A stretch of DNA of 64,000 nt from Marinibacterium anthonyi (GTDB lineage: Bacteria; Pseudomonadota; Alphaproteobacteria; Rhodobacterales; Rhodobacteraceae), in contig CP031585.1 of NCBI GenBank assembly GCA_003217735.2, positions 5,163,501-5,227,500 on the forward strand. The letters run 5' to 3'. The notes beneath the pieces were generated by a model that was not told the origin of the DNA, searched no databases, and worked only from the letters and a program-made list of their open reading frames with translations. Positions 50,553-59,311 of the stretch are shown one piece after another (position 1 is the stretch's first letter; every line of letters begins with the position of its first letter). A program made the position numbers and the translations under genes.

Positions 50553-52310
50553 CTAGATTCGAATGTCGAGGCTGCCGTCCGGCGCGATCCGGCCGGAACT
50601 TGCCGGCTCTGCCGCGCCGCCGTTGGGCATCGGGTCACTGTCGCCGCCTTCGGACGTCACGGCGGCGCCTGTCTGGTTCTGGTCCTGCGCCCCCCCGGCC
50701 GAACCCGCATCGCCTCCGGTTCCGAAGGAAAAGGCGATGTTCTCGTATCCCATTTCGCGAAGCGCCGCGCTCAGCTCGCTGGAATGGCGGCGCATGAGCT
50801 CGATCGTCTCTGGCCGCTCTGCGCTGACCAACAGCGTCACGCCGGTGTCCGTGACCGAAAGCGACATGCGCACATGCCCCAGCTCTTTCGGGCTGAGCGC
50901 GATATCGACCGATCCGTCGGCCGCGGCCATGATGCTGGGCGCCAGTTGCCTGCCGATGTCGCGCGCGACCTCGGGCCGGGCCGCAACCATCGGTTGCCCA
51001 GGAGCGCTTTCAAAGGTGCGCGACACTGTATCGACCGTCTGAACGGCGGACGGTTCGACCCGGGCTTCAGTGTTCGACAGGGTGGTCGCGGCATCAAACA
51101 CCGCCGGGTTCTGAACCGGTTGCGACGGTTGCTGACCGGCCGTCGCGGCCGTGCGCGACAATGGCGCGGGCGCCGTGGCTGTTTCCTCTCGCGCCGTGCG
51201 CGGCTCCGCCGACTCGATGCCAGCGCGCGGCGATCGGCTGCTTTGAGGCGAGGGTTCCCGGGGCATTGCGGGCGACGGCATGTCCGTTCGGCCAGATGGC
51301 GGCAGCGCGGTGGCGGGTCCAGCCTGCTGCGCAGGCGCTGATGGCTCGGAGGGTCGATTGGTTGAAACTGCACCCGGATCCGATGTTCCCGCGGGCGAAC
51401 GGCTTGCGCTCGAGGTCGGCTGCATCACCCTGTCGGGCGGAACCGGAGCCGCGGGGCCTGGCGCTGGCTTCTCCTGCCCGATCACCGCGGGTTTTGCGCT
51501 GACAGGTTCCGCGGGCTTGGCTTCCGCGCGCAATGCGCCGGCGTTTTCGGTGTCGTTGACTACCGGCGTTGCCACAGGAGACCCCGCAGAAAACGCCCGG
51601 TTTTCCTTGGAACTGGCCTCCCTTGCCGCTGAGTTTGCAACCGGCTCCGCCGACACGATCTGATCCGCCGCGCCCGGGCTGGCCATCGTCGGGGTCGCCC
51701 CTGCCTTCGCCACGGAAAGCCCACTCTCCGGCGGGCCGGTTCGATCGACGTGCGCGGACGTGCCCGCACCAGTGTTGGCCATGATCGCGCCGACACGCAC
51801 ATCCGACATGCTTTTGCGATCGACCGAAGCCGCTGTCATGAACAGCGCACCGCGCACCGCCGATTCAATCGGATGGGTTCCGAAATGCCAGGCCGGGGGC
51901 TTGTCCGCCTCCAAGGTGGCACGCGGACGGTGATCCGCAACATCATCGCGCGGTTCATCGGCCCCAACGGCGTCCACCTCTCCCTCCTCAGCCTCAGTCA
52001 GACCGAACAGGTCTTCGCCCGCCGGTTGCTGATTCTCGGCCTGGTTCGTTTCGGCATCCAGGGGCGGGCATTCGCAATCCGCATCCTCGCCTTCCAGAGA
52101 CTCTTCGGCCGCTGCATCGTCGCCAGCGTCCGCTTCGTGAATCACCGCCGACACATTGGCCGCGACAGTCTGTTCACCTTCGGCCAAGGACAGAAGGACA
52201 CTGGAAAATACGTCGCTTTTCAATGGCGTGATCGCCCCGGACAGGCGGGCAATGTCGGAATTGCCGCCCTTCGGCGGGGTAGCGCCAAGTATGGACAAAA
52301 GATCGGGCAT
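50553..52310 (-). CDS. fliK: flagellar hook-length control protein FliK
   Basis: 585 residues. It has a long, low-complexity, Pro/Ala/Ser/Glu-rich N-terminal ruler region (about 1-450) and a conserved C-terminal Flg_hook domain (about 470-555, VDIALSPKELGHVRMSLSVT, then AERPETIELMRRHSSELSAA LREMG). The C-terminal domain switches FlhB export specificity when the hook is complete. The start at 52310 gives MPDLLSILGATPPKGG; GGAGAG lies just upstream. A frame extension further upstream is not protein-like. The N-terminal region is too variable to compare. Confidence 0.88.
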   Translation of the reverse strand: MPDLLSILGATPPKGGNSDIARLSGAITPLKSDVFSSVLLSLAEGEQTVAANVSAVIHEADAGDDAAAEESLEGEDADCECPPLDAETNQAENQQPAGEDLFGLTEAEEGEVDAVGADEPRDDVADHRPRATLEADKPPAWHFGTHPIESAVRGALFMTAASVDRKSMSDVRVGAIMANTGAGTSAHVDRTGPPESGLSVAKAGATPTMASPGAADQIVSAEPVANSAAREASSKENRAFSAGSPVATPVVNDTENAGALRAEAKPAEPVSAKPAVIGQEKPAPGPAAPVPPDRVMQPTSSASRSPAGTSDPGAVSTNRPSEPSAPAQQAGPATALPPSGRTDMPSPAMPREPSPQSSRSPRAGIESAEPRTAREETATAPAPLSRTAATAGQQPSQPVQNPAVFDAATTLSNTEARVEPSAVQTVDTVSRTFESAPGQPMVAARPEVARDIGRQLAPSIMAAADGSVDIALSPKELGHVRMSLSVTDTGVTLLVSAERPETIELMRRHSSELSAALREMGYENIAFSFGTGGDAGSAGGAQDQNQTGAAVTSEGGDSDPMPNGGAAEPASSGRIAPDGSLDIRI

Positions 52311-52422
52311 GACTCTCCAGGATTTCTTCCCACGGCGCCATGATTGACCCAAAGCGATTACCGTTTTCTTTACCGCTCTGTGGGAAAGCTTGGAAAATCT
52401 AGAGCGAATTCGAGGTATCGCG

Positions 52423-52692
52423 ATGATCACCCTGCCTGTGGCCCAGATGGCCGATTCCCCCCGCATTCCGCAAAAGGAGCCATTGCAAAAAGCGGCGGAG
52501 GAACTTGAAACCGTTTTCCTGGCCGAGATGTTGAAGTCGGCGGGGTTGAACAAGGCGCCGGACCTTTTCAGCGGCGGTGCCGGAGAAGATCAGTTCCAGT
52601 CCTTTTTGATCCGCGCCCAGGCCGAACAGATGGTCCAGTCCGGCGGAGTCGGACTGGCTGCTTCCCTTTTTCATGCATTGAGCGAACGATAG
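52423..52692 (+). CDS. rod-binding protein (FlgJ N-terminal-like)
   Basis: 89 residues with the Rod-binding domain pattern LQKAAEELETVFLAEMLKSA, then GGAGEDQFQSFLIRAQAEQM. It corresponds to the N-terminal half of FlgJ, which caps the growing rod; the C-terminal muramidase of enterobacterial FlgJ is absent, as in most alphaproteobacteria. CGAGGTATCGCG precedes the ATG, and a TTG 11 codons upstream is rejected. It is one base away from the FlgN-like gene and divergent from fliK. Confidence 0.83.
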   Translation: MITLPVAQMADSPRIPQKEPLQKAAEELETVFLAEMLKSAGLNKAPDLFSGGAGEDQFQSFLIRAQAEQMVQSGGVGLAASLFHALSER

Positions 52693-52693
52693 A

Positions 52694-53053
52694 ATGACCC
52701 AGGACACCATCGACAAGCTGATCGACGAACTCGACGAACTGCTGGACGCCGAGCGTCGCGCCCTTCTGGCCGGCAATCTGGACGAGTTGAGCCGCCTCTA
52801 CGACAACAAGGAAAAACTTGTCGCCAGCTTGAACGCGCTGGACCGGATCGAGGCCGAGCATCTGGCGGGTCTGCAGAAAAAGATGAGCCACAATCAAAGG
52901 CTTCTGACAAGCGCAATGGAAGGCATCCGCGCCGTTGCCGACCGCATGGCCGAGCTTCGCCGCCTGCGCCAGAGCCTGTCGACCTACGACCGCGAGGGCA
53001 AGCGCAAGCAGATCGCCACCCCGACCGAGCAAAAACTGGAGAAACGGGCCTGA
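52694..53053 (+). CDS. FlgN-family flagellar export chaperone
   Basis: A 119-residue, almost entirely helical protein (MTQDTIDKLIDELDELLDAE, LYDNKEKLVASLNALDRIEA, AMEGIRAVADRMAELRRLRQ) with the coiled-coil layout of FlgN, the chaperone for hook-filament junction proteins FlgK and FlgL. Its genes of interest, flgK and flgL, are not in the window. It is coupled to the rod-binding protein gene (one-base gap). Confidence 0.75.
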   Translation: MTQDTIDKLIDELDELLDAERRALLAGNLDELSRLYDNKEKLVASLNALDRIEAEHLAGLQKKMSHNQRLLTSAMEGIRAVADRMAELRRLRQSLSTYDREGKRKQIATPTEQKLEKRA

Positions 53054-53093
53054 AGGGCTTTAACTTAAATCCGTCAGAATTCTGAAGCCGAAT

Positions 53094-53108
53094 TTAGCAC
53101 TCCTTTAG
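53094..53108. promoter_or_regulatory. CtrA-like half-site pair upstream of flagellin
   Basis: TTAG-N7-TTAG resembles the CtrA box TTAA-N7-TTAA with one mismatch in each half. It lies about 150 bp upstream of the flagellin start codon in a 202-bp gap that is AT-rich for this genome. Confidence 0.25.
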
Positions 53109-53255
53109 TTTCTAGAGGCCAAAACTGCACCTGCATCCCGACAGAGGATGGCGCGCCAGGGAACCACATTGGCGCAAAGGTCAGAATGACACTAAAGGCC
53201 CGAAAAGGGGTGTAACCGGGCAGTATTGAGGCCCAAGGACGCAAGGAACCAAACT

Positions 53256-54083
53256 ATGTCCAGTATTCTGACCAATGCCAGTGCCCTTGTCGCACTGCAA
53301 ACCCTGAAGTCGATTGGCTCGAACCTCGCCAAGACTCAGAACATGATCTCGACCGGTCTGGAGATCGGATCGGCCAAGGACAATTCCGCCATCTGGGGCA
53401 TTTCGAAGGTCATGGAATCCGATGTTTCGGGCTTCAAGGCCGTGTCGGACTCGCTCTCGCTGGGGGAATCGACCGTCGCCGTCGCACTTGCCGGCGCCGA
53501 GCAGATCACCGAGATCCTGAACGAGATGAAGGAAAAGGTCGTCGCCGCGACCGGTGAGAACGTCGACCACACCAAGATCACGGCAGATGTCGACGAACTG
53601 AAGGCGCAGATCACATCGATCATCGCGGCTTCGCAGTTCAACGGCACCAACCTGCTGGACTCCGCAGGTAACGCCGGCATTACCGTTCTGTCGTCGCTGA
53701 ACCGCGACGCGGCTGGCAGCGTGACCGCGGCGAACATCACCGTGGCATCGGTCGACTTCGAAGCCAACCTCGACCTGACCACGATCGACGTGTCCAGCTC
53801 GACCGCGGCTGACGGTTCGATCACCGCCATGGAAACTCTGATCCAGACCGCCGTTGACGGTGCCGCCGCTCTGGGCGCCTCGGCGGGCCGGATCGAGGAT
53901 CAGAACGAATTCGTCACCAAGGTGATGGATGCAATGAAAGTGGGGATCTCGGCGCTGGTCGATACCGACATGGAAGAAGCTTCGGCCAAACTGCAGGCGC
54001 TGCAAACGCAGCAGCAGCTTGGCGTCCAGGCCCTGTCGATTGCCAACCAGGCTCCGCAGACCATCCTGACGCTCTTCCGGTAA
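53256..54083 (+). CDS. flagellin
   Basis: 275 residues, a short alphaproteobacterial flagellin. The N-terminal D0/D1 region reads SSILTNASALVALQTLKSIG, then ISTGLEIGSAKDNSAIWGIS; the C-terminal D1/D0 reads DTDMEEASAKLQALQTQQQL, then QALSIANQAPQTILTLFR. The middle (about 130-190) is small, so outer domains D2/D3 are largely missing. It polymerises into the filament. A long leader precedes it; flaF and flbT, which control flagellin in this group, follow. Codon use is biased to common codons, as expected for an abundant protein. Confidence 0.95.
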   Translation: MSSILTNASALVALQTLKSIGSNLAKTQNMISTGLEIGSAKDNSAIWGISKVMESDVSGFKAVSDSLSLGESTVAVALAGAEQITEILNEMKEKVVAATGENVDHTKITADVDELKAQITSIIAASQFNGTNLLDSAGNAGITVLSSLNRDAAGSVTAANITVASVDFEANLDLTTIDVSSSTAADGSITAMETLIQTAVDGAAALGASAGRIEDQNEFVTKVMDAMKVGISALVDTDMEEASAKLQALQTQQQLGVQALSIANQAPQTILTLFR

Positions 54084-54093
54084 GAGCGGCACC

Positions 54094-54118
54094 GCCCCGG
54101 CCGGCATTCGGCCGGGGC
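54094..54118 (+). terminator. hairpin after flagellin
   Basis: A perfect 10-bp stem GCCCCGGCCG-(GCATT)-CGGCCGGGGC starting 11 bases past the flagellin stop codon. There is no T-run; it may terminate or protect the flagellin mRNA and partly separate it from flaF. Confidence 0.7.
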
Positions 54119-54150
54119 TCCCCCACAATTCAAACGAATAGGCACATAAC

Positions 54151-54522
54151 GTGACCAAACTTGCCGCTGCACGCAATGGCTATGCCGCCGCCAATGCGCC
54201 GACCCGGTCGTACAAGTCGATCGAATACGATATCCTGGCGCAGATCACGCGACGCTTGAAGGCGGCTGCCGACAAGGGTCCTGGCGGTTTCTCCGCTCTC
54301 GCCTTGGCGCTGCACGACAACAAACGTCTTTGGAATGTCTTCGCCCAGGACGTCGCCGATCCGGACAACAAACTGCCCGACGCATTGCGCGGCCGGCTGT
54401 TCTATCTGGCCGAATTCACGCACCAACATACCACCGCTGTTCTCAGACGGCGCGCCGAGGTCACCCCCCTGATCGACATCAATCTGGCGATCCTGCGCGG
54501 TCTCAGAGGAGGGTCGGAGTGA
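54151..54522 (+). CDS. flaF: flagellar biosynthesis regulator FlaF
   Basis: 123 residues with the FlaF pattern: NGYAAANAPTRSYKSIEYDI, LAQITRRLKAAADKG, LALALHDNKRLWNVFAQDVA and RGRLFYLAEFTHQHTTAVLR. In Caulobacter FlaF is needed for flagellin synthesis and secretion and works against FlbT. The start codon is GTG at 54151. It is coupled by one base to flbT. Confidence 0.92.
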   Translation: MTKLAAARNGYAAANAPTRSYKSIEYDILAQITRRLKAAADKGPGGFSALALALHDNKRLWNVFAQDVADPDNKLPDALRGRLFYLAEFTHQHTTAVLRRRAEVTPLIDINLAILRGLRGGSE

Positions 54523-54926
54523 TGCCTGGTCTTGTCCTTAAACTTGGTCCGAAGGAGAGGATCCTGATCAACGGCGCGGTCATCGAAAACGGGGACCGTC
54601 GCAGTCGGCTGCAGATCCTGACACCGGATGCCCGCATCCTGCGCCTGCGTGACGCGATCCACCCCGAAGAGGCCAACACGCCGGTGCGCCGGGTATGTTA
54701 TTCGGCGCAATTGTTGCTCTCAGGTGATCTCGATCCCGCGGAAGCGCGTCTTTCCCTCCTGCGCCGCATCGAGGAACTCAGCCAGGTCTTCACCGATCCG
54801 GACAGCCGCGCGGCGCTTGCAGAGGCAACCGAAGCACTGATCGAAGAACGCCACTACAGATGCCTCAAGGCGCTGCGTGCCCTGCTTCCCAGAGAGGATC
54901 GCCTGATGGCGTCCAGACCGTCATGA
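54522..54926 (+). CDS. flbT: flagellin mRNA regulator FlbT
   Basis: 134 residues: LVLKLGPKERILINGAVIEN, then LQILTPDARILRLRDAIHPE, then RRVCYSAQLLLSGDLDPAEA. FlbT binds flagellin mRNA and lowers its translation when assembly stalls. ATG 54522 overlaps the flaF stop; an adjoining in-frame GTG one codon earlier is possible. It overlaps the DUF1217 gene by 4 bp. Confidence 0.93.
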   Translation: MPGLVLKLGPKERILINGAVIENGDRRSRLQILTPDARILRLRDAIHPEEANTPVRRVCYSAQLLLSGDLDPAEARLSLLRRIEELSQVFTDPDSRAALAEATEALIEERHYRCLKALRALLPREDRLMASRPS

Positions 54927-55720
54927 CATATCAACCCATCGTCGCGGGAACCGGCCTGACGGGCTGGCGTTTTCTGCAAGCAACCTACGACAATCAGTTC
55001 AACGCCTTCAAGAAATCCGCGAGCATCCAACGCGACGTGGAATATTTCCGCGATAACCTAGCCAAAATCGAAACCGCGGAGCAACTGGTTGCCGACCGGC
55101 GCCTTCTGAACGTGGCCCTTGGCGCTTTCGGGTTGGAGGGTGACATAAACAACAAGTATTTCATCCAGAAGATCCTGGAAGACGGCACAACGGCAGATGA
55201 CGCGCTGGCCAACCGATTGGCCGACGACCGCTACAAGGATTTCTCGGCTGCCTTCGGATTTGGTCCACAAGAGGTTCAGCGGACCAAGCTGAACTACTTC
55301 GCTGAAGAGATCATCGTCCGGTTTGAGGCGCAATCCTTCGAAGTAGCCGTGGGCGAGCAGGACGATACCATGCGCATCGCGCTTTATGGCGCCCGGACCC
55401 TTGAAGAGATGGCCGTCGAAGACAAGAGCGAGAATGCGTTGTGGTACAACGTGATGGGCGAAAGCCCCTTGCGCAAACTGTTCGAAACCGCGCTGGGATT
55501 GCCATCGGGGATCGGTTCCGTCGATCTGGACCGGCAGTTGGGTATCTTCAAGGACAAGGCCTTGCGCATGTTCGGCGACGATTCAATCGCGCAATTCTCC
55601 GATCCCGAGAAACGTGAAAAGCTGGTGACGGCCTATATGGCCAGGGTCCAGATCAACCAGAACGCCGCGCTTTTCAGCCCTGCCGCCGCCGCGCTGCAAT
55701 TGCTGCAACAGCAAGGGTGA
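54923..55720 (+). CDS. DUF1217 flagellar-cluster protein
   Basis: 265 residues, helical: GWRFLQATYDNQFNAFKKSA, ETAEQLVADRRLLNVALGAF, NKYFIQKILEDGTTADDALA and RLADDRYKDFSAAFGFGP. This is the DUF1217 (flagellar) pattern found in flagellar loci of alphaproteobacteria. The repeats resemble those of secreted axial components, but the function is not established. It is coupled to flbT by a 4-bp overlap. Confidence 0.82.
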   Translation: MTYQPIVAGTGLTGWRFLQATYDNQFNAFKKSASIQRDVEYFRDNLAKIETAEQLVADRRLLNVALGAFGLEGDINNKYFIQKILEDGTTADDALANRLADDRYKDFSAAFGFGPQEVQRTKLNYFAEEIIVRFEAQSFEVAVGEQDDTMRIALYGARTLEEMAVEDKSENALWYNVMGESPLRKLFETALGLPSGIGSVDLDRQLGIFKDKALRMFGDDSIAQFSDPEKREKLVTAYMARVQINQNAALFSPAAAALQLLQQQG

Positions 55721-55732
55721 TCCCAAGCGGGA

Positions 55733-55755
55733 ACTGAGCGCGCAAAACGCTCAGT
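55733..55755. terminator. bidirectional hairpin between the DUF1217 gene and fliI
   Basis: A perfect 8-bp stem ACTGAGCG-(CGCAAAA)-CGCTCAGT in the 66-bp convergent gap. It is the likely transcription stop for both genes, although no T-run is present. Confidence 0.65.
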
Positions 55756-55786
55756 ATCGCAGCGGTTCAGGGTGACGAACCGGCCG

Positions 55787-57118
55787 TCATCTGTTTGTTG
55801 CACTGCCAGAGCGGCGCAGGATCAGGTTCAGCCGGTCGAAGCTTGACTTGATGTCCCCTGCCTCTTGCCGGGCAACAAAGGCGTCCAGCTCTGGCCAGGC
55901 ACGGACCGCCTGATCCAGCAACGGATCGCTGCCTGCCGAATAGAGGCCCGACTGGATCATGACCTCTGCCTGCTGATAGGCGCCAAGAAGGCGGCGCGCC
56001 TCGCCAATGCGTTGATTTTCTTGATCTTCCGCAGCATCCGGCAAACTGCGCGAGACCGATTGAAGGACGTCGATCGCCGGGTATCGGCCGCGTTCCGCAA
56101 TGGACCGGGAAAGGACCACATGTCCATCCAGAACCCCGCGCAGCATATCGGCCACCGGCTCTTCCATATCGGACCCGGCGACGAGCACGGAAAAGACAGC
56201 CGTGATATCCCCTTGCGTCCCCATGCCCGGCCCGGCCCGTTCGCACAATGCTCCGATCATGGCAGCGGTGGACGGTGGGTAGCCGCGCAGCGCCGGCGGT
56301 TCCCCGGATGCCACGGCGATTTCGCGATGAGCCTCGGCAAAACGAGTCACCGAATCCGCCAGCAGGAGGACATGCTGCCCTTTGTCGCGGAAATGTTCGG
56401 CCACCGCCATCGCCGCACCGGCACAGCGGCGACGCAACAGTGGCGACTGGTCCGACGATGCCGCGACGACGATGGACCGCGCCATGCCCTGCGGGCCAAG
56501 GACGTCGCGCACGAAATGGCCAACCTCCCGCCCCCGCTCGCCAATCAGGGCGATGACGACAAGATCTGCTTCGAGGTGACGGGCGAAACTGGCCATCAGT
56601 TGCGACTTGCCGACACCCGAACCCGCGAAAAGCCCGATCCGTTGCCCCCGAACGATCGGCAACATCGTATTGAAGACGCAAAGCCCCGTACCCAGTCGCG
56701 CCCCGAATGGCCGCCGCGCAGCCGCGGGTGGCGGCAAGGCATCGACGTCGCAACATATGGTCCCATGCGTCAGCGGCAGGCCATCGACCGGCCGCCCCAT
56801 CGGGTCGACGACCCGCCCGATCCAGCTTTCGTCGGGCGAGAACGGCAGCGCAGCGCCCAATCGGACCGAATCGCCCACGGCAATGTGGGTGGACGGACCA
56901 TCAGGCAGCGCTCTGATCCGGTCGCCGCCCAGCCCGACGATCTCGGCTTCCAGGGCCTGACCGCCCCGCCGGGAAATTCGCACCCGATCCCCGATTCCGG
57001 CAATGTCTCCAAGGCCCGCGATGTCGATCAGGCCACTGTTCACGGCCGTCACATGGCCCAGCGGAAAGGTGGCCGCCAGCCGATCGATCCGCGTCGTCAG
57101 TTTCTGCATTTCCGACAT
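55787..57118 (-). CDS. fliI: flagellum-specific ATPase FliI
   Basis: 443 residues. Walker A is GLFAGSGVGKSQLMASFARH, the catalytic glutamate lies in VVIALIGERGREVGHFVRDV, Walker B in HVLLLADSVTRFAEAHREIA and SVLVAGSDMEEPVADMLRG. The signature GYPPSTAAMIGALCERAG is present. FliI energises the flagellar type III export gate with FliH and FliJ. It is transcribed alone on the minus strand between the flbT and flgB operons, with an 87-bp divergent promoter region. Confidence 0.94.
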   Translation of the reverse strand: MSEMQKLTTRIDRLAATFPLGHVTAVNSGLIDIAGLGDIAGIGDRVRISRRGGQALEAEIVGLGGDRIRALPDGPSTHIAVGDSVRLGAALPFSPDESWIGRVVDPMGRPVDGLPLTHGTICCDVDALPPPAAARRPFGARLGTGLCVFNTMLPIVRGQRIGLFAGSGVGKSQLMASFARHLEADLVVIALIGERGREVGHFVRDVLGPQGMARSIVVAASSDQSPLLRRRCAGAAMAVAEHFRDKGQHVLLLADSVTRFAEAHREIAVASGEPPALRGYPPSTAAMIGALCERAGPGMGTQGDITAVFSVLVAGSDMEEPVADMLRGVLDGHVVLSRSIAERGRYPAIDVLQSVSRSLPDAAEDQENQRIGEARRLLGAYQQAEVMIQSGLYSAGSDPLLDQAVRAWPELDAFVARQEAGDIKSSFDRLNLILRRSGSATNR

Positions 57119-57167
57119 CTGTTGCTCTCCGTCTTAACACTGAGAACGGTTTCTAAAGGAATCGGAG

Positions 57168-57182
57168 TTAAGCCTTGATTGA
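57168..57182. promoter_or_regulatory. CtrA-box-like site upstream of flgB/fliI
   Basis: TTAA-GCCTTGA-TTGA fits the CtrA consensus TTAA-N7-TTAA with one mismatch. It lies 24 bp before the flgB start and 50 bp before fliI in the divergent gap. CtrA controls flagellar genes in many Rhodobacteraceae. Confidence 0.4.
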
Positions 57183-57205
57183 AACCGATCGAGGGAGAAG
57201 CCCCG

Positions 57206-57592
57206 ATGTTCAAACACCTGACCGTCTTTCAGACCGCCTATACCATGGCTGTTCATGCCGGCGCACGCCAGGCGCTGATCGCCCAGAATGTCGCGAATGC
57301 CGACACCCCGGGCTATCGGACACGTGACCTGCCGGCGTTCGCCCAGCTCTACGAGGCGCGGCGCCAGGGAACCGGGCCGTTCCGCCGGGACGAACCCGGT
57401 GCGTCCCTCAGTGCGTTCGACGTCTCGCGCCTGCAACCGATCATCGAAGACGACATGGACCCCAATCGCAACGGCGTCTCACTTGAAGACGAGATGGTGC
57501 GCGCGGCCGAGGTGAAGCGCGACCATGATCGCGCCCTGTCCATCTATCGGTCCGCGGTCACCGTTCTGCGCATGAGCCTGGGAAACAGCTGA
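57206..57592 (+). CDS. flgB: flagellar basal-body rod protein FlgB
   Basis: 128 residues. It contains the rod-protein N-motif ARQALIAQNVANADTPGYRT and the helical C-terminus VSLEDEMVRAAEVKRDHDRA. FlgB is the proximal rod subunit. ATG 57206 follows GAGGGAGAAG; a TTG nine codons upstream is less likely. It heads the nine-gene basal-body operon flgB to fliL. Confidence 0.92.
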   Translation: MFKHLTVFQTAYTMAVHAGARQALIAQNVANADTPGYRTRDLPAFAQLYEARRQGTGPFRRDEPGASLSAFDVSRLQPIIEDDMDPNRNGVSLEDEMVRAAEVKRDHDRALSIYRSAVTVLRMSLGNS

Positions 57593-57605
57593 GGAACCTG
57601 AAGAC

Positions 57606-57995
57606 ATGAGCGATTTTTCCACCGCCCTGACCGTGACCTCCGGCGCGCTGAAGACGCAGGCGACACGCCTGCGCCACGTGGCCGAGAATATCTCGAACGC
57701 CGATACGCCGGGGTATCGCCGCAAGATGATCACATTTCGCACCGAAACCGACCCCAATGGCGTCACCATGGTCGAGCCCGGCAAGCTGCAGCTGGACCGA
57801 AGCGAGCTGAAGCAGATCTACGACCCGGCGCATCCCCTGGCCGACGACGCCGGCCATTACGACGGGTCCAACGTCGACATGATGATCGAAATCGCCGACG
57901 CCCGCGAGGCGCAGCGCAGCTACGAAGCGAATCTCAAGATGTTCGACCAGACGCGGCAGATGTCCGCGGCGCTGATGGAACTCTTGCGCAAGTAA
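57606..57995 (+). CDS. flgC: flagellar basal-body rod protein FlgC
   Basis: 129 residues: LKTQATRLRHVAENISNADT, then PGYRRKMITFRTE, and the C-terminal DGSNVDMMIEIADAREAQRS with YEANLKMFDQTRQM. It is the proximal rod subunit that follows FlgB. 13 bp separate it from flgB. Confidence 0.94.
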   Translation: MSDFSTALTVTSGALKTQATRLRHVAENISNADTPGYRRKMITFRTETDPNGVTMVEPGKLQLDRSELKQIYDPAHPLADDAGHYDGSNVDMMIEIADAREAQRSYEANLKMFDQTRQMSAALMELLRK

Positions 57996-58016
57996 CCCCA
58001 CCCAGGAGAGACCAGA

Positions 58017-58310
58017 ATGGACTTGAACGCGTTTTCCGCGACCCGTGGCTATGCCCAGGCGCGACCGGCCACCGAACCCGACGTGGCCGAAGCAACCACC
58101 CCGTCACAGGCCGTCCGCAACGCGGCCGCCGATTTCGCCCGGACGCTGGCCGAAGGCGAAGCCGCAGCGCAGACCGCGATGACCGGCGATGCCGACCCCC
58201 ATGCGCTGGTGCATGCCCTGGCCCAGACCGAGCTGGCCGTCGAAACGGCGATCACCGTGCGCGACAAGGTGGTCGAGGCCTACCAGGAAATCCTGCGGAT
58301 GCCGGTCTGA
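58017..58310 (+). CDS. fliE: flagellar hook-basal body protein FliE
   Basis: 97 residues: ADFARTLAEGEAAAQTAMTG, then DPHALVHALAQTELAVETAI, then TVRDKVVEAYQEILRMPV. The conserved end R-(D/N)-K-x-V-x-A-Y-x-E-I-x-R-M identifies FliE, the MS-ring-to-rod adapter. GGAGAG lies upstream of the ATG. Confidence 0.93.
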   Translation: MDLNAFSATRGYAQARPATEPDVAEATTPSQAVRNAAADFARTLAEGEAAAQTAMTGDADPHALVHALAQTELAVETAITVRDKVVEAYQEILRMPV

Positions 58311-58314
58311 CCCG

Positions 58315-58584
58315 ATGAACGAAGCCGTCTTCTTTGATGTGCTGCGGCAAGGGCTCTGGGTCGCCGTGGTGATGTCGACCCCGATCCTGGTCGTAGCGCT
58401 GGCGACCGGCCTGGTCGTCGGGCTGTTCCAGGCCCTGACGTCGATCCAGGAAATGACCCTGACCTTCGTCCCGAAACTGGCCGCCATCGTCGCGGTGTTC
58501 TGGGTGACCATGGGCTTCATGACCGAAACCCTGGTGGCCTTCTTCGACACCCAGCTTGTCCCCCTCATCATGGGAGCTTCGTGA
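58315..58584 (+). CDS. fliQ: flagellar type III export gate protein FliQ
   Basis: 89 residues with two membrane helices: LWVAVVMSTPILVVALATGL with VVGLFQALTSIQEMTLTFVP, then KLAAIVAVFWVTMGFMTETL. Length and the Q-A-x-T-x-I-x-E-x-T-L-T-F-x-P-K motif are diagnostic. It works with FliP, FliR and FlhB in the export gate. Confidence 0.95.
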   Translation: MNEAVFFDVLRQGLWVAVVMSTPILVVALATGLVVGLFQALTSIQEMTLTFVPKLAAIVAVFWVTMGFMTETLVAFFDTQLVPLIMGAS

Positions 58585-59294
58585 TGGAGGGTGCATCGTA
58601 CGCAACGCTCAGCCGGCAGGCCGGCCTTCTGCGCGAAATGCAGGTGGTGGCCAACAATATCGCCAATGCCTCGACCACCGGGTATCGGCGCGCCGGGTTG
58701 GTGTTCTCCGAATACATCAAGGGCGAAGGCACCGGCGCCATTTCGATGGGCCATGCCGGCGCGCATATGACCGAGATGGCGCAGGGGCCACTGAACCAGA
58801 CCGGCGGAACCTTCGATTTCGCCATCGAGGGCGACGGGTTCTTCCTGATCGACACGCCCGCCGGTCCCAGGCTGACCCGCGCCGGGGTGTTTTCGCCCAA
58901 CAGCGAAGGTTTGCTGAGCACCCCGGACGGGTACCAGGTGCTTGATGCGGGCGAGACGCCGATCTTCATCCCCGCCGCCGCCGAAGGCATCCACGTGGCG
59001 TCCGATGGCACGATCAGCGCCGGTGGTCAGCCGCTGGGACAGCTGGGGATCTACCTGCCCAACAACCCGCAAAGCATGTCCCGCGAGGCCGGCGTGCGGT
59101 TCGACGCAACGGACGGCTACGAAAACGCGCCCGACGCGCGTGTCCTGCAAGGCGTGCTGGAGGGATCCAACGTCAATGCCATCGAACAGATCACCCGGAT
59201 GATCGAGGTGCAGCGCGCCTACGAGATGGGCCAGAGCTTTCTGGAAACCGAGGACGAGCGTGTCCGGGCCGCCGTCAGAACAATGATAAAATGA
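58584..59294 (+). CDS. flgF: flagellar basal-body rod protein FlgF
   Basis: 236 residues. It begins with a rod motif (SRQAGLLREMQVVANNIANA, then STTGYRRAGLVFSEY), has the middle DFAIEGDGFFLIDTPAGPRL, and ends VNAIEQITRMIEVQRAYEMG. It is proximal-rod FlgF, shorter than FlgG. ATG 58584 overlaps the fliQ stop; a GTG one codon earlier is an alternative. Confidence 0.93.
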   Translation: MEGASYATLSRQAGLLREMQVVANNIANASTTGYRRAGLVFSEYIKGEGTGAISMGHAGAHMTEMAQGPLNQTGGTFDFAIEGDGFFLIDTPAGPRLTRAGVFSPNSEGLLSTPDGYQVLDAGETPIFIPAAAEGIHVASDGTISAGGQPLGQLGIYLPNNPQSMSREAGVRFDATDGYENAPDARVLQGVLEGSNVNAIEQITRMIEVQRAYEMGQSFLETEDERVRAAVRTMIK

Positions 59295-59311
59295 TAACAA
59301 AGTGAGGCAGA

